From: Sphingomonas sp.
GTDB lineage: Bacteria > Pseudomonadota > Alphaproteobacteria > Sphingomonadales > Sphingomonadaceae
Direction of reading: 5' to 3'
Assembly (NCBI RefSeq): GCF_019746665.1
Contig: NZ_JAIERS010000005.1
Location: 248,001-312,000, forward strand
DNA: 64,000 nucleotides
The notes below the pieces were generated by a model that saw only the letters and a program-made list of their open reading frames with translations, ran no database searches and was not told the DNA's origin. Positions 21,057 through 31,267 of this stretch are shown in pieces (the first letter of the stretch is position 1; each line of letters begins with the position of its first letter). The position numbers were made by a program, and so were the translations under genes.

Positions 21057-21088
21057 TTGCTCGCGTATACATGTGAATACATGAGCAA
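21057..21088. promoter_or_regulatory. Imperfect 32-bp palindrome over the antitoxin start
   Basis: TTGCTC at 21057-21062 and GAGCAA at 21083-21088 are perfect arms. Between them GTATAC and GAATAC extend the symmetry, and TACATG occurs twice. The element covers the ATG of the RHH antitoxin at 21081. RHH antitoxins normally bind such palindromes to repress their own operon, so this is a candidate operator. The AT-rich centre also stands out against the GC-rich flanks. Confidence 0.6.
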
Positions 21089-21335
21089 GACCGCCGTCAT
21101 CACCGCTCGCCTCGATGCCGAAACGCTCGCCGCGCTCGACGCGCTCGCTGCGAAGCGCGAGCGCAGTCGCGCCTGGCTCGTCGCCAAGGCGATCAAGCGC
21201 TTTGTCGAGGAAGAAGCTGCCTTGGACGCGTTCCTGCAAGCGGGCGAGGACGATTTCGCTCGCGGCGATTATCTGACTCATGAGGAATTGGTCGCCGAGA
21301 TCGAGGCAATGCGGCCCAAGAAGCAGGCCGCTTGA
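21081..21335 (+). CDS. Ribbon-helix-helix antitoxin (CopG/ParD-like)
   Basis: An 84-residue DNA-binding antitoxin. The N-terminal TAVITARLDAETLAALDALA is the ribbon-helix-helix strand and first helix, and KRERSRAWLVAKAIKRFVEE the second helix with the usual Ser-Arg-x-W-Leu pattern. The acidic C-terminus (FLQAGEDDFARGDYLTHEEL) would neutralise the toxin. The start at 21081 sits inside the palindrome, and no good Shine-Dalgarno is visible. Its stop overlaps the toxin start. Confidence 0.85.
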   Translation: MSKTAVITARLDAETLAALDALAAKRERSRAWLVAKAIKRFVEEEAALDAFLQAGEDDFARGDYLTHEELVAEIEAMRPKKQAA

Positions 21336-21619
21336 GGCAACTGCTCTGGGCGCGACGGGCGCGCAACGATCTGTTCGAGATCGCGGCCCATTACCGCGAG
21401 CTGGATCCCGATCTTGAGTTCACGATCCTTGAGCGCGTAGAAACCGCGCCGTTGATCCTGCTCGATTTTCCAGAAATTGGCGCGCCGACCGCGTGGGCCG
21501 ACATTCGAAAGTGGCGCGTCGCCGCGACGCCCTTCTTGTTGCTTTATCGGGCGGGCCGGCAAAGGGTCGAAATACGCCGCGTCCTCCACTACGCCCGCGA
21601 TTGGCAGCACCAGCTATGA
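21332..21619 (+). CDS. RelE/ParE-family toxin
   Basis: A 95-residue toxin of the ParE/RelE fold; ParE members poison gyrase and RelE members cleave mRNA, and the sequence does not settle which. LLWARRARNDLFEIAAHY is the N-terminal helix pair, and WRVAATPFLLLYRAGRQRVEIRRVLHYARDW the C-terminal beta-sheet. It starts with TTG 21332, overlapping the antitoxin stop (TTGA), and its own stop overlaps the nadD ATG at 21616. It is therefore translationally coupled on both sides. Confidence 0.87.
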   Translation: MRQLLWARRARNDLFEIAAHYRELDPDLEFTILERVETAPLILLDFPEIGAPTAWADIRKWRVAATPFLLLYRAGRQRVEIRRVLHYARDWQHQL

Positions 21620-22251
21620 GGCGGATCGGCCTGCTCGGCGGCTCGTTCAACCCGGCGCATCAGGGGCACCGCGCGATCAGCATGGCGGCGCATACCGCGC
21701 TCGACCTGGACGAAGTGTGGTGGCTGGTCTCGCCCGGCAATCCGCTTAAGGAGGGACGAACGGACATGGCGCCGCTCGGCGTGCGGCTGGCTTCCGCGCG
21801 GCGGATGGCGCGCGCGGCGCCGATCCGCGTCACCGACATCGAATGCCGGCTCGGCACCCGCTACACCGTCGACACGATCGACAAGCTTACGAGGCTCTAC
21901 ACCCGGCACCAGTTCATCTGGCTGATGGGGGCCGATAATCTCGCCCAGTTCCACCAATGGCGCGGCTGGCGGCGGATCGCGCACCGCGTGCCCATTGCCG
22001 TGATCGCCCGCCCGGGTTATGATGGCGCCGCCCGCGCGGCCCCCGCGATGGGTTGGTTGCGGCGCTTCGTCCACCCCGCATACCAGGCTCGACAGTGGAC
22101 GCGGTGGAGCTTGCCGGCGCTCGTGCTGTTGCGCTTTCGCCCTGACGATACCTCCGCAACGCGGCTGCGCGCCGCAGACCCCGCTTGGCAGCGCCACTTT
22201 CTTTCCCATCTTGGCGACACGCTTGTCCGCAAGGGCGAGTCTTCAACCTAG
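21616..22251 (+). CDS. nadD: Nicotinate-nucleotide adenylyltransferase
   Basis: Adenylates nicotinate mononucleotide in NAD synthesis. The 211-residue protein begins MRRIGLLGGSFNPAHQGHRAIS, the (H/T)xGH nucleotidyltransferase motif, and has WWLVSPGNPLK, FIWLMGADNLAQFHQW, and near the end TSATRLRA in place of the usual ISSTxIR. ATG 21616 overlaps the toxin stop. The frame is open upstream through the toxin gene, but the conserved N-terminus fixes the start. The rsfS gene follows, the usual neighbour. Confidence 0.94.
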   Translation: MRRIGLLGGSFNPAHQGHRAISMAAHTALDLDEVWWLVSPGNPLKEGRTDMAPLGVRLASARRMARAAPIRVTDIECRLGTRYTVDTIDKLTRLYTRHQFIWLMGADNLAQFHQWRGWRRIAHRVPIAVIARPGYDGAARAAPAMGWLRRFVHPAYQARQWTRWSLPALVLLRFRPDDTSATRLRAADPAWQRHFLSHLGDTLVRKGESST

Positions 22252-22259
22252 GAGTTCCC

Positions 22260-22652
22260 TTGGCCTCATCCCCCCAAGCCTATCGTTCGCCCGACGCCGA
22301 AAGCGTCGAGGCGCTGCATCAGCTTGTCCTGACGTCGCTCGACGACGACCAGGCGGTCGATACCATTTCGATCCCGCTCGCGGGCAAATCGAGCATCGCC
22401 GATCACATGGTGATCGCGAGCGGCCGCTCGACCCGCCAGGTCGCGTCGATGGCCTCGAAGCTTACCGAGAAGATCAAGGCCGAATTCGGCCGTCCGGTGC
22501 GCGTCGAGGGTCTGCCCGCGGCGGACTGGGTGCTGATCGACGCGGGTGACGTGATCGTCCACCTGTTCCGCCCCGAAGTGCGCAGCTTCTACAATCTGGA
22601 GCGCATGTGGGCGTTCGGTGATGCCCCGGTTGCGACCGATAGCGCGCATTAA
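22260..22652 (+). CDS. rsfS: Ribosomal silencing factor RsfS
   Basis: Binds uL14 on the 50S subunit and blocks subunit joining in starvation. The 130 residues contain VEALHQLVLTSLDDDQAVDTI, the signature HMVIASGRSTRQVASMASKL, EGLPAADWVLIDAGDVIVHLF and RPEVRSFYNLERMW. The start is TTG 22260, with GGAG five bases upstream overlapping the nadD stop. In many relatives rlmH follows immediately; here it does not, and a metalloprotease gene comes next after 41 bases. Confidence 0.93.
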   Translation: MASSPQAYRSPDAESVEALHQLVLTSLDDDQAVDTISIPLAGKSSIADHMVIASGRSTRQVASMASKLTEKIKAEFGRPVRVEGLPAADWVLIDAGDVIVHLFRPEVRSFYNLERMWAFGDAPVATDSAH

Positions 22653-22693
22653 GGCCGGGCGCCGCCCGCAGCGGCGTTGAAGCGTAGGACAAA

Positions 22694-24052
22694 ATGGCCG
22701 ATAGCGGGGCGATGAAGAAACTCGCCGCCGTGCTGATGTTGCTGCTCGCGCTGGTGCCGCAGGCAGCGCTCGCCCAGTCGATCTTGCGCGACGCCGAGAC
22801 CGAGGCGTTGCTCGCCGACATGTCCAGGCCGCTGATCGTCGCGGCGGGGCTCAATCCCAAGGATGTGCAGGTGGTGCTGGTCGGCGATTCTTCGATCAAC
22901 GCCTTCGTCGCCGGCGGGCAGATCGTGTTCGTCAATTCGGGCACACTCCAGGCGGCGGACAGCGCCAACGAAGTGCAGGGCGTGATCGCGCACGAACTCG
23001 GCCACGTGGTCGGTGGGCACGTGCCGCTCGCCGACCGGGGGTATAAGCCCGCGCTCGGCATTCAGATCCTGTCGCTGCTCATCGGCATCGCCGCCGCCGC
23101 CGCAGGATCGGGCGAGGGCGCGGCGGGCGCGATCGCGGCGGGGCAGCAGGCGGCGCTCGGCAAATATCTGGCCTTTTCGCGCGATCAGGAAGCCTCGGCC
23201 GATGCCGCCGGCGCGCGCTTCCTCAATGGCGCCGGGATCACCGGCAAGGGTTATCTGAGCTTCTTCACCAAGCTCACCGCGCTTGAATATCGCTATGGCA
23301 TCAGCCGCAAGGACAGCTTCCTGCTCGACCACCCGGTGTCGAGCGACCGCATCGCCAACTTGACCGATACGCTCAAGACCAACCCAGCTTGGGGCAAGCC
23401 GCTCGACGGCAATTTGGAGGAGCGCTTCCGCCGGGTGAAGGCGAAGCTCGCCGGCTATGCCGACGATGCCGAGGTGACGCTGCGCAAATATCCGCCCACC
23501 GACCAGAGCCTCTACGCCCATTACGCCCGCGCCTATGCCTATCACAAAAGCGGCTATCCCGAGAAAGCCGATGAGGAGACCCAGGCGCTGATCACCGCCG
23601 CGCCGCACGATCCTTATTTCCTGGAGATTCGCGGGCAAATCCTGCTCGAATCGGGCCAGCCGCTCGCCGCGCTCGCGCCGCTGCGCGAGGCATCGCAGGC
23701 GACCAAAGCGCCGCTGATCCTGACGACCTTCGGCCATGCGCTGATCGCGACCGAGAACCAGGCCAATTTCGCCGAAGCGGAAAAGGTGCTCCGGCTGGCG
23801 GTGGCGCGCGATCAGGATAATCCCTTCGCCTGGTATCAGCTGGGGGTGGTCTATGAGCGCAAGGGCGATACCGCGCGGGCCTTGCTCGCCACCGCCGAGC
23901 GCGCGACCTTGACCGGCGATCTGCGCACCGCCGCCACCGCCGCGCGCGGGGCGCTCGCCGGGCTGCCGCCCAACTCGACCGACTGGATCCGCGCGCAGGA
24001 CATCGCGCTCACCACCCAGAACCAGCTGCAAGACGCGAAGGGGCAGCGATGA
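22694..24052 (+). CDS. M48 family metalloprotease with C-terminal TPR-like region (BepA-like)
   Basis: Periplasmic zinc protease of 452 residues, similar in layout to BepA/YfgC, which handles outer-membrane protein and LPS-transport assembly. A Sec signal ends at QAALAQ. NAFVAGGQIVFVNSG and VIAHELGHVVGGH hold the HExxH zinc site; FSRDQEASADAAG supplies the third ligand. A hydrophobic helix (ILSLLIGIAAAAAG) lies between them. The last 200 residues are helical repeats (YAHYARAYAYHKSGYPEKAD, WYQLGVVYERKGDTARAL). It overlaps the DsbA-like gene by four bases. Confidence 0.87.
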   Translation: MADSGAMKKLAAVLMLLLALVPQAALAQSILRDAETEALLADMSRPLIVAAGLNPKDVQVVLVGDSSINAFVAGGQIVFVNSGTLQAADSANEVQGVIAHELGHVVGGHVPLADRGYKPALGIQILSLLIGIAAAAAGSGEGAAGAIAAGQQAALGKYLAFSRDQEASADAAGARFLNGAGITGKGYLSFFTKLTALEYRYGISRKDSFLLDHPVSSDRIANLTDTLKTNPAWGKPLDGNLEERFRRVKAKLAGYADDAEVTLRKYPPTDQSLYAHYARAYAYHKSGYPEKADEETQALITAAPHDPYFLEIRGQILLESGQPLAALAPLREASQATKAPLILTTFGHALIATENQANFAEAEKVLRLAVARDQDNPFAWYQLGVVYERKGDTARALLATAERATLTGDLRTAATAARGALAGLPPNSTDWIRAQDIALTTQNQLQDAKGQR

Positions 24053-24786
24053 ACGGACGCGGCGGTTGGCTCGTGATGCTGCTGGTCGCGCTCGCCGGCG
24101 CGCTGCTCGGCGCGGCGGCGATGGCGGGCGCGGCGCGCTGGGGACAGGGCGGGGCAGGGCTCAGTGACGAGGCGGTGAAGGCCTATCTCGCGCGTAAACC
24201 CCAGGTCTTGATCGAAGCTGCCGAGGCGTATCGAGCGCGCGGCACGGCGAAGGCGGTGGGGGCAGCGCGACCCGCGATCACCCGCGCCTTCGGCAACGCC
24301 TGGGCCGGCAATCCGCGGGGCGACGTGACCATCGTCCAGTATTTCGATTATAATTGCGGCTATTGCCGGCGGAACCTGGCGACGATCGACCAACTGATCG
24401 CGGTCGATCCCAAGGTGCGGATCGTGTTCCGCGAGCTGCCGATCCTGAGCCGGGAAAGCTATGCCGCCGCGCAGCTGAGCCTGGTCGCCGCGCAGCGCGG
24501 GCGGTTTCACCAGTTTCACCAGGCGGTCTATGCCGCCGGCCCGATCAGCGACGCGTCGCTTGACGAGGGCTTGCGCGCCGCCGGGATCACGCCCGCCGAG
24601 GCGCGGGCGGCGGCGCGCGATCCGGTGATCGAGGCGGAGATTGGTCGCAATCTGGCGATGGGCGACAAGCTCGGCTTGCGCGGCACGCCCAGCTGGGTGG
24701 TGGGCGAGGAGGTGATTTCCTCGGCGCTAACGCTCGATCAGCTCCGCGAGCTGGTGGCGACGGCGCGGGCGGCGAAGCGGGGGTAA
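24049..24786 (+). CDS. DsbA-family thiol-disulfide protein
   Basis: A 245-residue periplasmic thioredoxin-fold protein with an N-terminal hydrophobic anchor or signal (LVMLLVALAGALLGAAAMAG). The redox site is CGYC in VQYFDYNCGYCRRNL, followed by a helical insertion and the cis-proline segment LRGTPSWVVG. The DsbG/ScsC-like length and CGYC suggest an oxidase or isomerase for envelope proteins. The ATGA overlap with the M48 protease suggests joint envelope quality control. Confidence 0.87.
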   Translation: MNGRGGWLVMLLVALAGALLGAAAMAGAARWGQGGAGLSDEAVKAYLARKPQVLIEAAEAYRARGTAKAVGAARPAITRAFGNAWAGNPRGDVTIVQYFDYNCGYCRRNLATIDQLIAVDPKVRIVFRELPILSRESYAAAQLSLVAAQRGRFHQFHQAVYAAGPISDASLDEGLRAAGITPAEARAAARDPVIEAEIGRNLAMGDKLGLRGTPSWVVGEEVISSALTLDQLRELVATARAAKRG

Positions 24787-24824
24787 CACGGTCCCAGCAC
24801 GCTTGCTTTCGAAACAGCGATAAG

Positions 24825-24861
24825 CCCTCTTCCCTTCAGGGGAGAGGGTTGGGTGAGGGAG
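24825..24861. repeat. Family-A intergenic repeat
   Basis: A single degenerate copy of the CTCTCCCCTTCAGGGG palindromic element between the DsbA-like gene and the convergent mannose isomerase gene. It could also serve as a terminator for either side. Confidence 0.6.
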
Positions 24862-24923
24862 CTCGATGCCGGGGGCATGACCGACCCGAAACTCCCGAAG
24901 GGAAGGGGCATCGGCACGCTCAA

Positions 24924-25742
24924 TTACAGCCGCGTCGCGCCGGGATAGGCGACGAGCAAATCCGCGTCGTCGCCCGCCTGAACCTCGACCTCGCCCGCCA
25001 GCATCAGGCACTCGCCCGCGCGGAACGCCACGCCATCGGCCACGCCCTCGCCGGCCAGCGGAACCAGCCAGCCGGGTGCCCCACCCAACACCAGCCGCTT
25101 GTCGCCGCCGCGCCAGCGTTCGAGGACGAATTTCGGTCCTTCCGCCAGGATCGTCCGCCCCGGTTCGATCGCGCCGGGCGCCGCTTGAGCGACGAACGGC
25201 GCCGCGTGCGAGACCGCGACGCCCGCCTCCAGATGCAGCGGACGCGGGCGGCCATAATCGTAGAGGCGATAGGTCAGATCCACATTCTGCTGCACCTCGA
25301 CCAGCGTGATCCCGGCGCCGATCGCGTGCACCGTGCCGGCGGGCGAATAGAAGAAGTCGCCGGCCTCCACCGGCTTCCAATCAAGCTTGCCTTCGATCGA
25401 GCCATCGAGCGCGGCGGCGCGCAGTTCGTCGCCGGTCATCGGCTCGAGCGTGCCGAGCGCGATCGTCGCGCCCGGGTCCGCGGCCAGAATCACCCAGGCC
25501 TCGTCCTTGCCGCGCGGATGGCCGGCGGCTCGCGCGGCGGCATCGTCGGGATGGACCTGCACCGACAATTTCTCGGCGGTGAACAGATATTTCACCAGCA
25601 GCTCGGGGTCACCCTCGGGCGCCTGAAACCATATCTCGCCCACCGGATCGCCGTCGGACGCCGGATCGGCGAAGCCTGGCCAGAGCCGATGGCGACCCCA
25701 GGGTTTTTCGACACGATGGGTGGCGAGCAGGGTTGCGGGCAT
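24924..25742 (-). CDS. manA: Class I mannose-6-phosphate isomerase
   Basis: Interconverts mannose-6-phosphate and fructose-6-phosphate, feeding GDP-mannose and polysaccharide synthesis. The 272 residues show the cupin metal-site segments VGEIWFQAPEG, KLSVQVHPDD, GKDEAWVILA and YSPAGTVHAIGAGITLVEVQQNVDLTYRLYDY-type block (split here to key parts). It is a short form, lacking most of the eukaryotic-like insert. ATG 25742 has GGAGG just upstream. It diverges from bamD. Confidence 0.88.
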   Translation of the reverse strand: MPATLLATHRVEKPWGRHRLWPGFADPASDGDPVGEIWFQAPEGDPELLVKYLFTAEKLSVQVHPDDAAARAAGHPRGKDEAWVILAADPGATIALGTLEPMTGDELRAAALDGSIEGKLDWKPVEAGDFFYSPAGTVHAIGAGITLVEVQQNVDLTYRLYDYGRPRPLHLEAGVAVSHAAPFVAQAAPGAIEPGRTILAEGPKFVLERWRGGDKRLVLGGAPGWLVPLAGEGVADGVAFRAGECLMLAGEVEVQAGDDADLLVAYPGATRL

Positions 25743-25861
25743 GAGTCCTCCGGTTTGGTGGGCTTTTAGCGCCAAACGCCGCGATCCCGCCACGGGTCCG
25801 CCGCGCGGCTCGCGCAAAAAGCGTTGTTCGCATGTGCGCGGCTGGGCTAGAGCCATGCGCC

Positions 25862-26674
25862 ATGAAGGTCCATTCCCGCGCGCTGCTTTGTGCCCTTGTC
25901 GCCGCCCTGCCGCTTGCCGCCTGTACCCAGGGGCGGTCGAAGGGCGATCTGCCTTATGTCGCGCGCGACGTCGGCTCGCTTTATTCGGGCGCGAAGCGGC
26001 TGCTCGACACCGGCCGTTACGCCGAAGCGGCGCAGTTGTTCGATGAAGTCGAGCGCCAGCATCCTTATTCGATCTGGGCGCGCCGTGCCCAGCTGATGAG
26101 CGCGTTCAGCTATTATCTGAACGCCGATTATCAGAAATCGATCGATTCGGCGCAGCGTTTCCTGTCAGTCCATCCGGGCAATCGCGATGCGCCTTATGCT
26201 TATTATCTGATCGCCCTGTGTTATTACGAGCAAATCTCGGACGTGACGCGTGACCAGAAGATCACCCAGCAAGCGCTCGACGCCATGGGTGAGCTTTCGC
26301 GCCGCTACCCAAACTCGCGCTATGCCGCCGACGCGCGGCTGAAGCTCGACCTTGTGCGCGACCACCTCGCGGGCAAGGAAATGGAGATTGGCCGCTTCTA
26401 TGAGAAGCGCGCCGAATGGCTCTCGGCGACGTTGCGCTTCCGCCGCGTCGTCGACCAGTACCAGACGACCTCGCACGTGCCCGAGGCGCTGATGCGCCTC
26501 ACCGAAAGCTATCTCGCGCTCGGGGTACGCGATGAGGCGCGCAAGGCCGCGGCGGTGCTCGGCGCCAATTATCCGGGCACGATCTGGTACAAGCGCGCCT
26601 ATGATCTGATAGGCCGCTATCCGGACAACGTGCCGCCGCCCCCGCCGCCGCCGACCACGCCCAAGGCCGCCTGA
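25862..26674 (+). CDS. bamD: Outer membrane protein assembly factor BamD
   Basis: Essential lipoprotein of the BAM complex that folds outer-membrane proteins. The signal ends in the lipobox LAAC (Cys21). The rest is five TPR-like units, starting with SLYSGAKRLLDTGRYAEAAQLF and including RQHPYSIWARRAQLMSAFSYY, then MEIGRFYEKRAEWLSATLRF and VPEALMRLTESYLALG. The C-terminus ends in a proline run. The usual alphaproteobacterial neighbour recN follows. I start at ATG 25862, ten codons inside the open frame. Confidence 0.94.
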   Translation: MKVHSRALLCALVAALPLAACTQGRSKGDLPYVARDVGSLYSGAKRLLDTGRYAEAAQLFDEVERQHPYSIWARRAQLMSAFSYYLNADYQKSIDSAQRFLSVHPGNRDAPYAYYLIALCYYEQISDVTRDQKITQQALDAMGELSRRYPNSRYAADARLKLDLVRDHLAGKEMEIGRFYEKRAEWLSATLRFRRVVDQYQTTSHVPEALMRLTESYLALGVRDEARKAAAVLGANYPGTIWYKRAYDLIGRYPDNVPPPPPPPTTPKAA

Positions 26675-26714
26675 GGCTTTCCTTCGCGCCCGCATGGCGG
26701 CAGAGAGACGTGCA

Positions 26715-28373
26715 ATGCTGACGGCTCTCGCCATTCGCGACGTGGTGCTGATCGAAGCGCTCGACCTGGAGTTCGGCGCGGGGCTCAGCGTGCTGACCGG
26801 CGAGACCGGGGCTGGCAAGTCGATTTTGCTCGATGCGCTGGGCCTGGCGCTCGGCGCGCGCGGCGATAGCGGCTTGGTGCGCGGTGGCGCGACGCAGGCG
26901 GTGGTGACGGCGAGCTTCACGCCCCCCGGTGGCGCGCTCGAGGCGCTGCTGGTCGACAATGGGCTGGAGGTCGAACCCGGCGAGCCGCTGATCGTACGGC
27001 GGATCGTGAAGGCCGATGGCGGCAGCCGCGCGCTGGTGAACGATCAGCCGGTCTCGGCCGCGCTGTTGCGCGAACTCGCTGGATATCTTGTCGAAATTCA
27101 CGGCCAGCATGACGATCGCGGGCTGCTCAACCCGCGCGGCCATCGCGCCCTGCTCGACGCTTTCGCGCGGATCGACCCGGCGCCACTACGCGAAGCGCAC
27201 GCCGCGTGGCGGGCGGCGCAGGACGAGCTCGCGCGCGCCCGGACCGATCTGGAGAATGCCGCGCGCGACCGTGAATGGCTCGAACACGCGGTCGCCGAGC
27301 TGCGGGCGCTGGGCGCGAGTCCCGGCGAGGAGGCCGAGCTCGCCGAGCGGCGCGCGGCGATGCAGCGCGGTGAAAAGATCGCCGCCGATCTCCAGGCGGT
27401 CGCCGCCTTGCTCGACGGTAGCGACGCGGCACTCAGCCAGTTGCGCCAGGCGGCGCGCATCCTGGAGCGCGTCGCCGAGGACCATCCCGCGCTCGCCGAG
27501 AGTCTGGCGGCGATCGACCGGGCGCTGGTGGAGGGCGGCCTGGCGCAGGATAAGCTGGACGAGGCGGCCGATGCGCTCGCTTTCGATCCCGCCGCGCTGG
27601 AGGCTGACGAGGCGCGGCTGTTCGAGCTGCGCGCGGTGGCGCGCAAACACCGGGTGCAGCCCGATGATCTGGCGGTGCTCGCCGAGGATTTGGCGGCGAA
27701 GCTTGAGCATATCGAAGCGGGCGAGGGCGGCATCGCGCGGCTGGAGGCGCGGGTCGCGGCGGCGGCGGCCGACTATCGCGCGGCGGCCGAAAGCGCCCGT
27801 GCCGTGCGCTGCGGGGCAGCGCAACGCCTTGACGGGGCAGTCGCGCGCGAGCTCGCGCCCCTGAAACTCGACGCCGCGCGCTTCCGGACCGTCATCGCCC
27901 CGCTTCCCGAGGAGCAATGGAGCGCGAGCGGCGCCGATCGCGTCGAGTTCGAGATCGCGACCAACCCCGGCGCCCCGTTCGCCCCGCTCGCCAAGATCGC
28001 GAGCGGCGGCGAACTGTCGCGCTTCCTGCTCGCGCTGAAAGTGAGCCTCGCCGAACAAGGCGGCGCGGCGACGATGATCTTCGACGAGATCGACCGCGGC
28101 GTCGGCGGCGCGGTCGCCTCGGCGATCGGCGAGCGCCTCGCCCGGCTCGCCGAGCATACCCAGTTGCTGGTGGTGACGCACAGCCCGCAGGTGGCGGCGC
28201 GCGGGCAGGGGCATTTCTTCATCGCCAAGGCGAGCGACGGCCTCGTCACCCGCACCGGCGTCCGCGCGCTGGACCCGACCGAACGCCGCGAGGAGATCGC
28301 GCGGATGCTCTCCGGCGCCGAGATCACCAACGAGGCCCGGGCGCAGGCGGGGCGGCTGCTGGCGGCGGCGTGA
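26715..28373 (+). CDS. recN: DNA repair protein RecN
   Basis: SMC-like ATPase acting in double-strand break repair. The 552-residue protein has the N-terminal Walker A GETGAGKSILLDALGLALG, VEIHGQHDD (RecN hallmark Q-loop), a long coiled-coil centre, then the signature IASGGELSRFLLALK and Walker B MIFDEIDRGVGG, with VVTHSPQVAARG after it. The open frame begins at 26694; I choose ATG 26715 (MLTALAIRDVVLIE), the family start. Downstream is a repeat block. Confidence 0.95.
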   Translation: MLTALAIRDVVLIEALDLEFGAGLSVLTGETGAGKSILLDALGLALGARGDSGLVRGGATQAVVTASFTPPGGALEALLVDNGLEVEPGEPLIVRRIVKADGGSRALVNDQPVSAALLRELAGYLVEIHGQHDDRGLLNPRGHRALLDAFARIDPAPLREAHAAWRAAQDELARARTDLENAARDREWLEHAVAELRALGASPGEEAELAERRAAMQRGEKIAADLQAVAALLDGSDAALSQLRQAARILERVAEDHPALAESLAAIDRALVEGGLAQDKLDEAADALAFDPAALEADEARLFELRAVARKHRVQPDDLAVLAEDLAAKLEHIEAGEGGIARLEARVAAAAADYRAAAESARAVRCGAAQRLDGAVARELAPLKLDAARFRTVIAPLPEEQWSASGADRVEFEIATNPGAPFAPLAKIASGGELSRFLLALKVSLAEQGGAATMIFDEIDRGVGGAVASAIGERLARLAEHTQLLVVTHSPQVAARGQGHFFIAKASDGLVTRTGVRALDPTERREEIARMLSGAEITNEARAQAGRLLAAA

Positions 28374-28414
28374 ACATTCGCATCCATTCGTGAGCATTCG
28401 CACCCATGAAGGTA

Positions 28415-28523
28415 ATCGTCGTCCCCGGCGCAGGCCGGGGCCCAGTATCTCGGCCCTGCCGAGGAAAGTGCGCCTCATCATGGCGCGCCGCTGGGCCCCG
28501 GCCTTCGCCGGGGAAGGGATGAA
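28415..28523. repeat. Family-C intergenic repeat block
   Basis: Two facing copies of a GCCGGGG/CCCCGGC palindromic element: CCCCGGCGCAGGCCGGGG around 28423-28440 and CCCCGGCCTTCGCCGGGG around 28497-28514. The same composite with the two copies about 80 bases apart occurs at 41427-41536. It separates recN from the convergent VOC gene. Confidence 0.7.
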
Positions 28524-28568
28524 CGGAAATCGCGCTCCCCCACGAGCGCGCCCATCAAACGCGCGCCG

Positions 28569-28946
28569 CTAGCCCTGAATCAACTGCCCGAACGCGAGCA
28601 AATTGCCATCCGGCGCCAGGATCAACAGCTCGCGCTGGCCATAGGGCTGGTCGACCGGGCCGAACACGTCGCCTTCGGGCAGCGCCTCGAGCTTGGGCTT
28701 CAATTCGGCATGAAGCGCGTCCACGTCGCGCACGTCGATATAATAAGCGAACCGCCGGGTTCCCGGCGGCGCGCAATCATCGCCATCGCTCTGCAACAGC
28801 CGGATGCCGCAGCCCTCGCGCGAGACATAGGCATAGCCGGGCTGGCGATAGCCCAGCGTGAACCCCAGCAGATCGACGAAGAACGCCAGCGCCGCCTCCA
28901 GATCGGCGACGTGGATGAACGGGGTGATCTGGATGAAGTTCGGCAC
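28569..28946 (-). CDS. VOC family protein (glyoxalase/bleomycin-resistance fold)
   Basis: A 125-residue single-module VOC protein. ITPFIHVADLEAALAFFVDLLGFTLG, YAYVSREGCGIRLLQ, RFAYYIDVRDVDALHAEL and QRELLILAPDGNLLAFGQ follow the two beta-alpha-beta-beta-beta units. The metal-ligand pattern is His, His/Glu, Glu-like, but the substrate is unknown. GTG 28946 follows an AAGGAGG site. The huge open frame continuing upstream to 31205 is only the shadow of ligA. It diverges from ligA. Confidence 0.82.
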   Translation of the reverse strand: MPNFIQITPFIHVADLEAALAFFVDLLGFTLGYRQPGYAYVSREGCGIRLLQSDGDDCAPPGTRRFAYYIDVRDVDALHAELKPKLEALPEGDVFGPVDQPYGQRELLILAPDGNLLAFGQLIQG

Positions 28947-28982
28947 CGCGCCCTCCTTGAACCGATGGCGGCGCGAGGTTAG

Positions 28983-31118
<2,136 letters not shown>

Positions 31119-31267
31119 TGCGTTTTTGCCACGCTTTGTGACCGAATCCGTGCCCGGGGACGGGCCGGGATCGACTGTCATCGAGTCGAAACATTTCGCC
31201 CCCAAGGGCGCCCCGGACGGCGAAGTACGCCGCGCTTAACGAGCGATATACGTTCAAGGGGAAAGCA

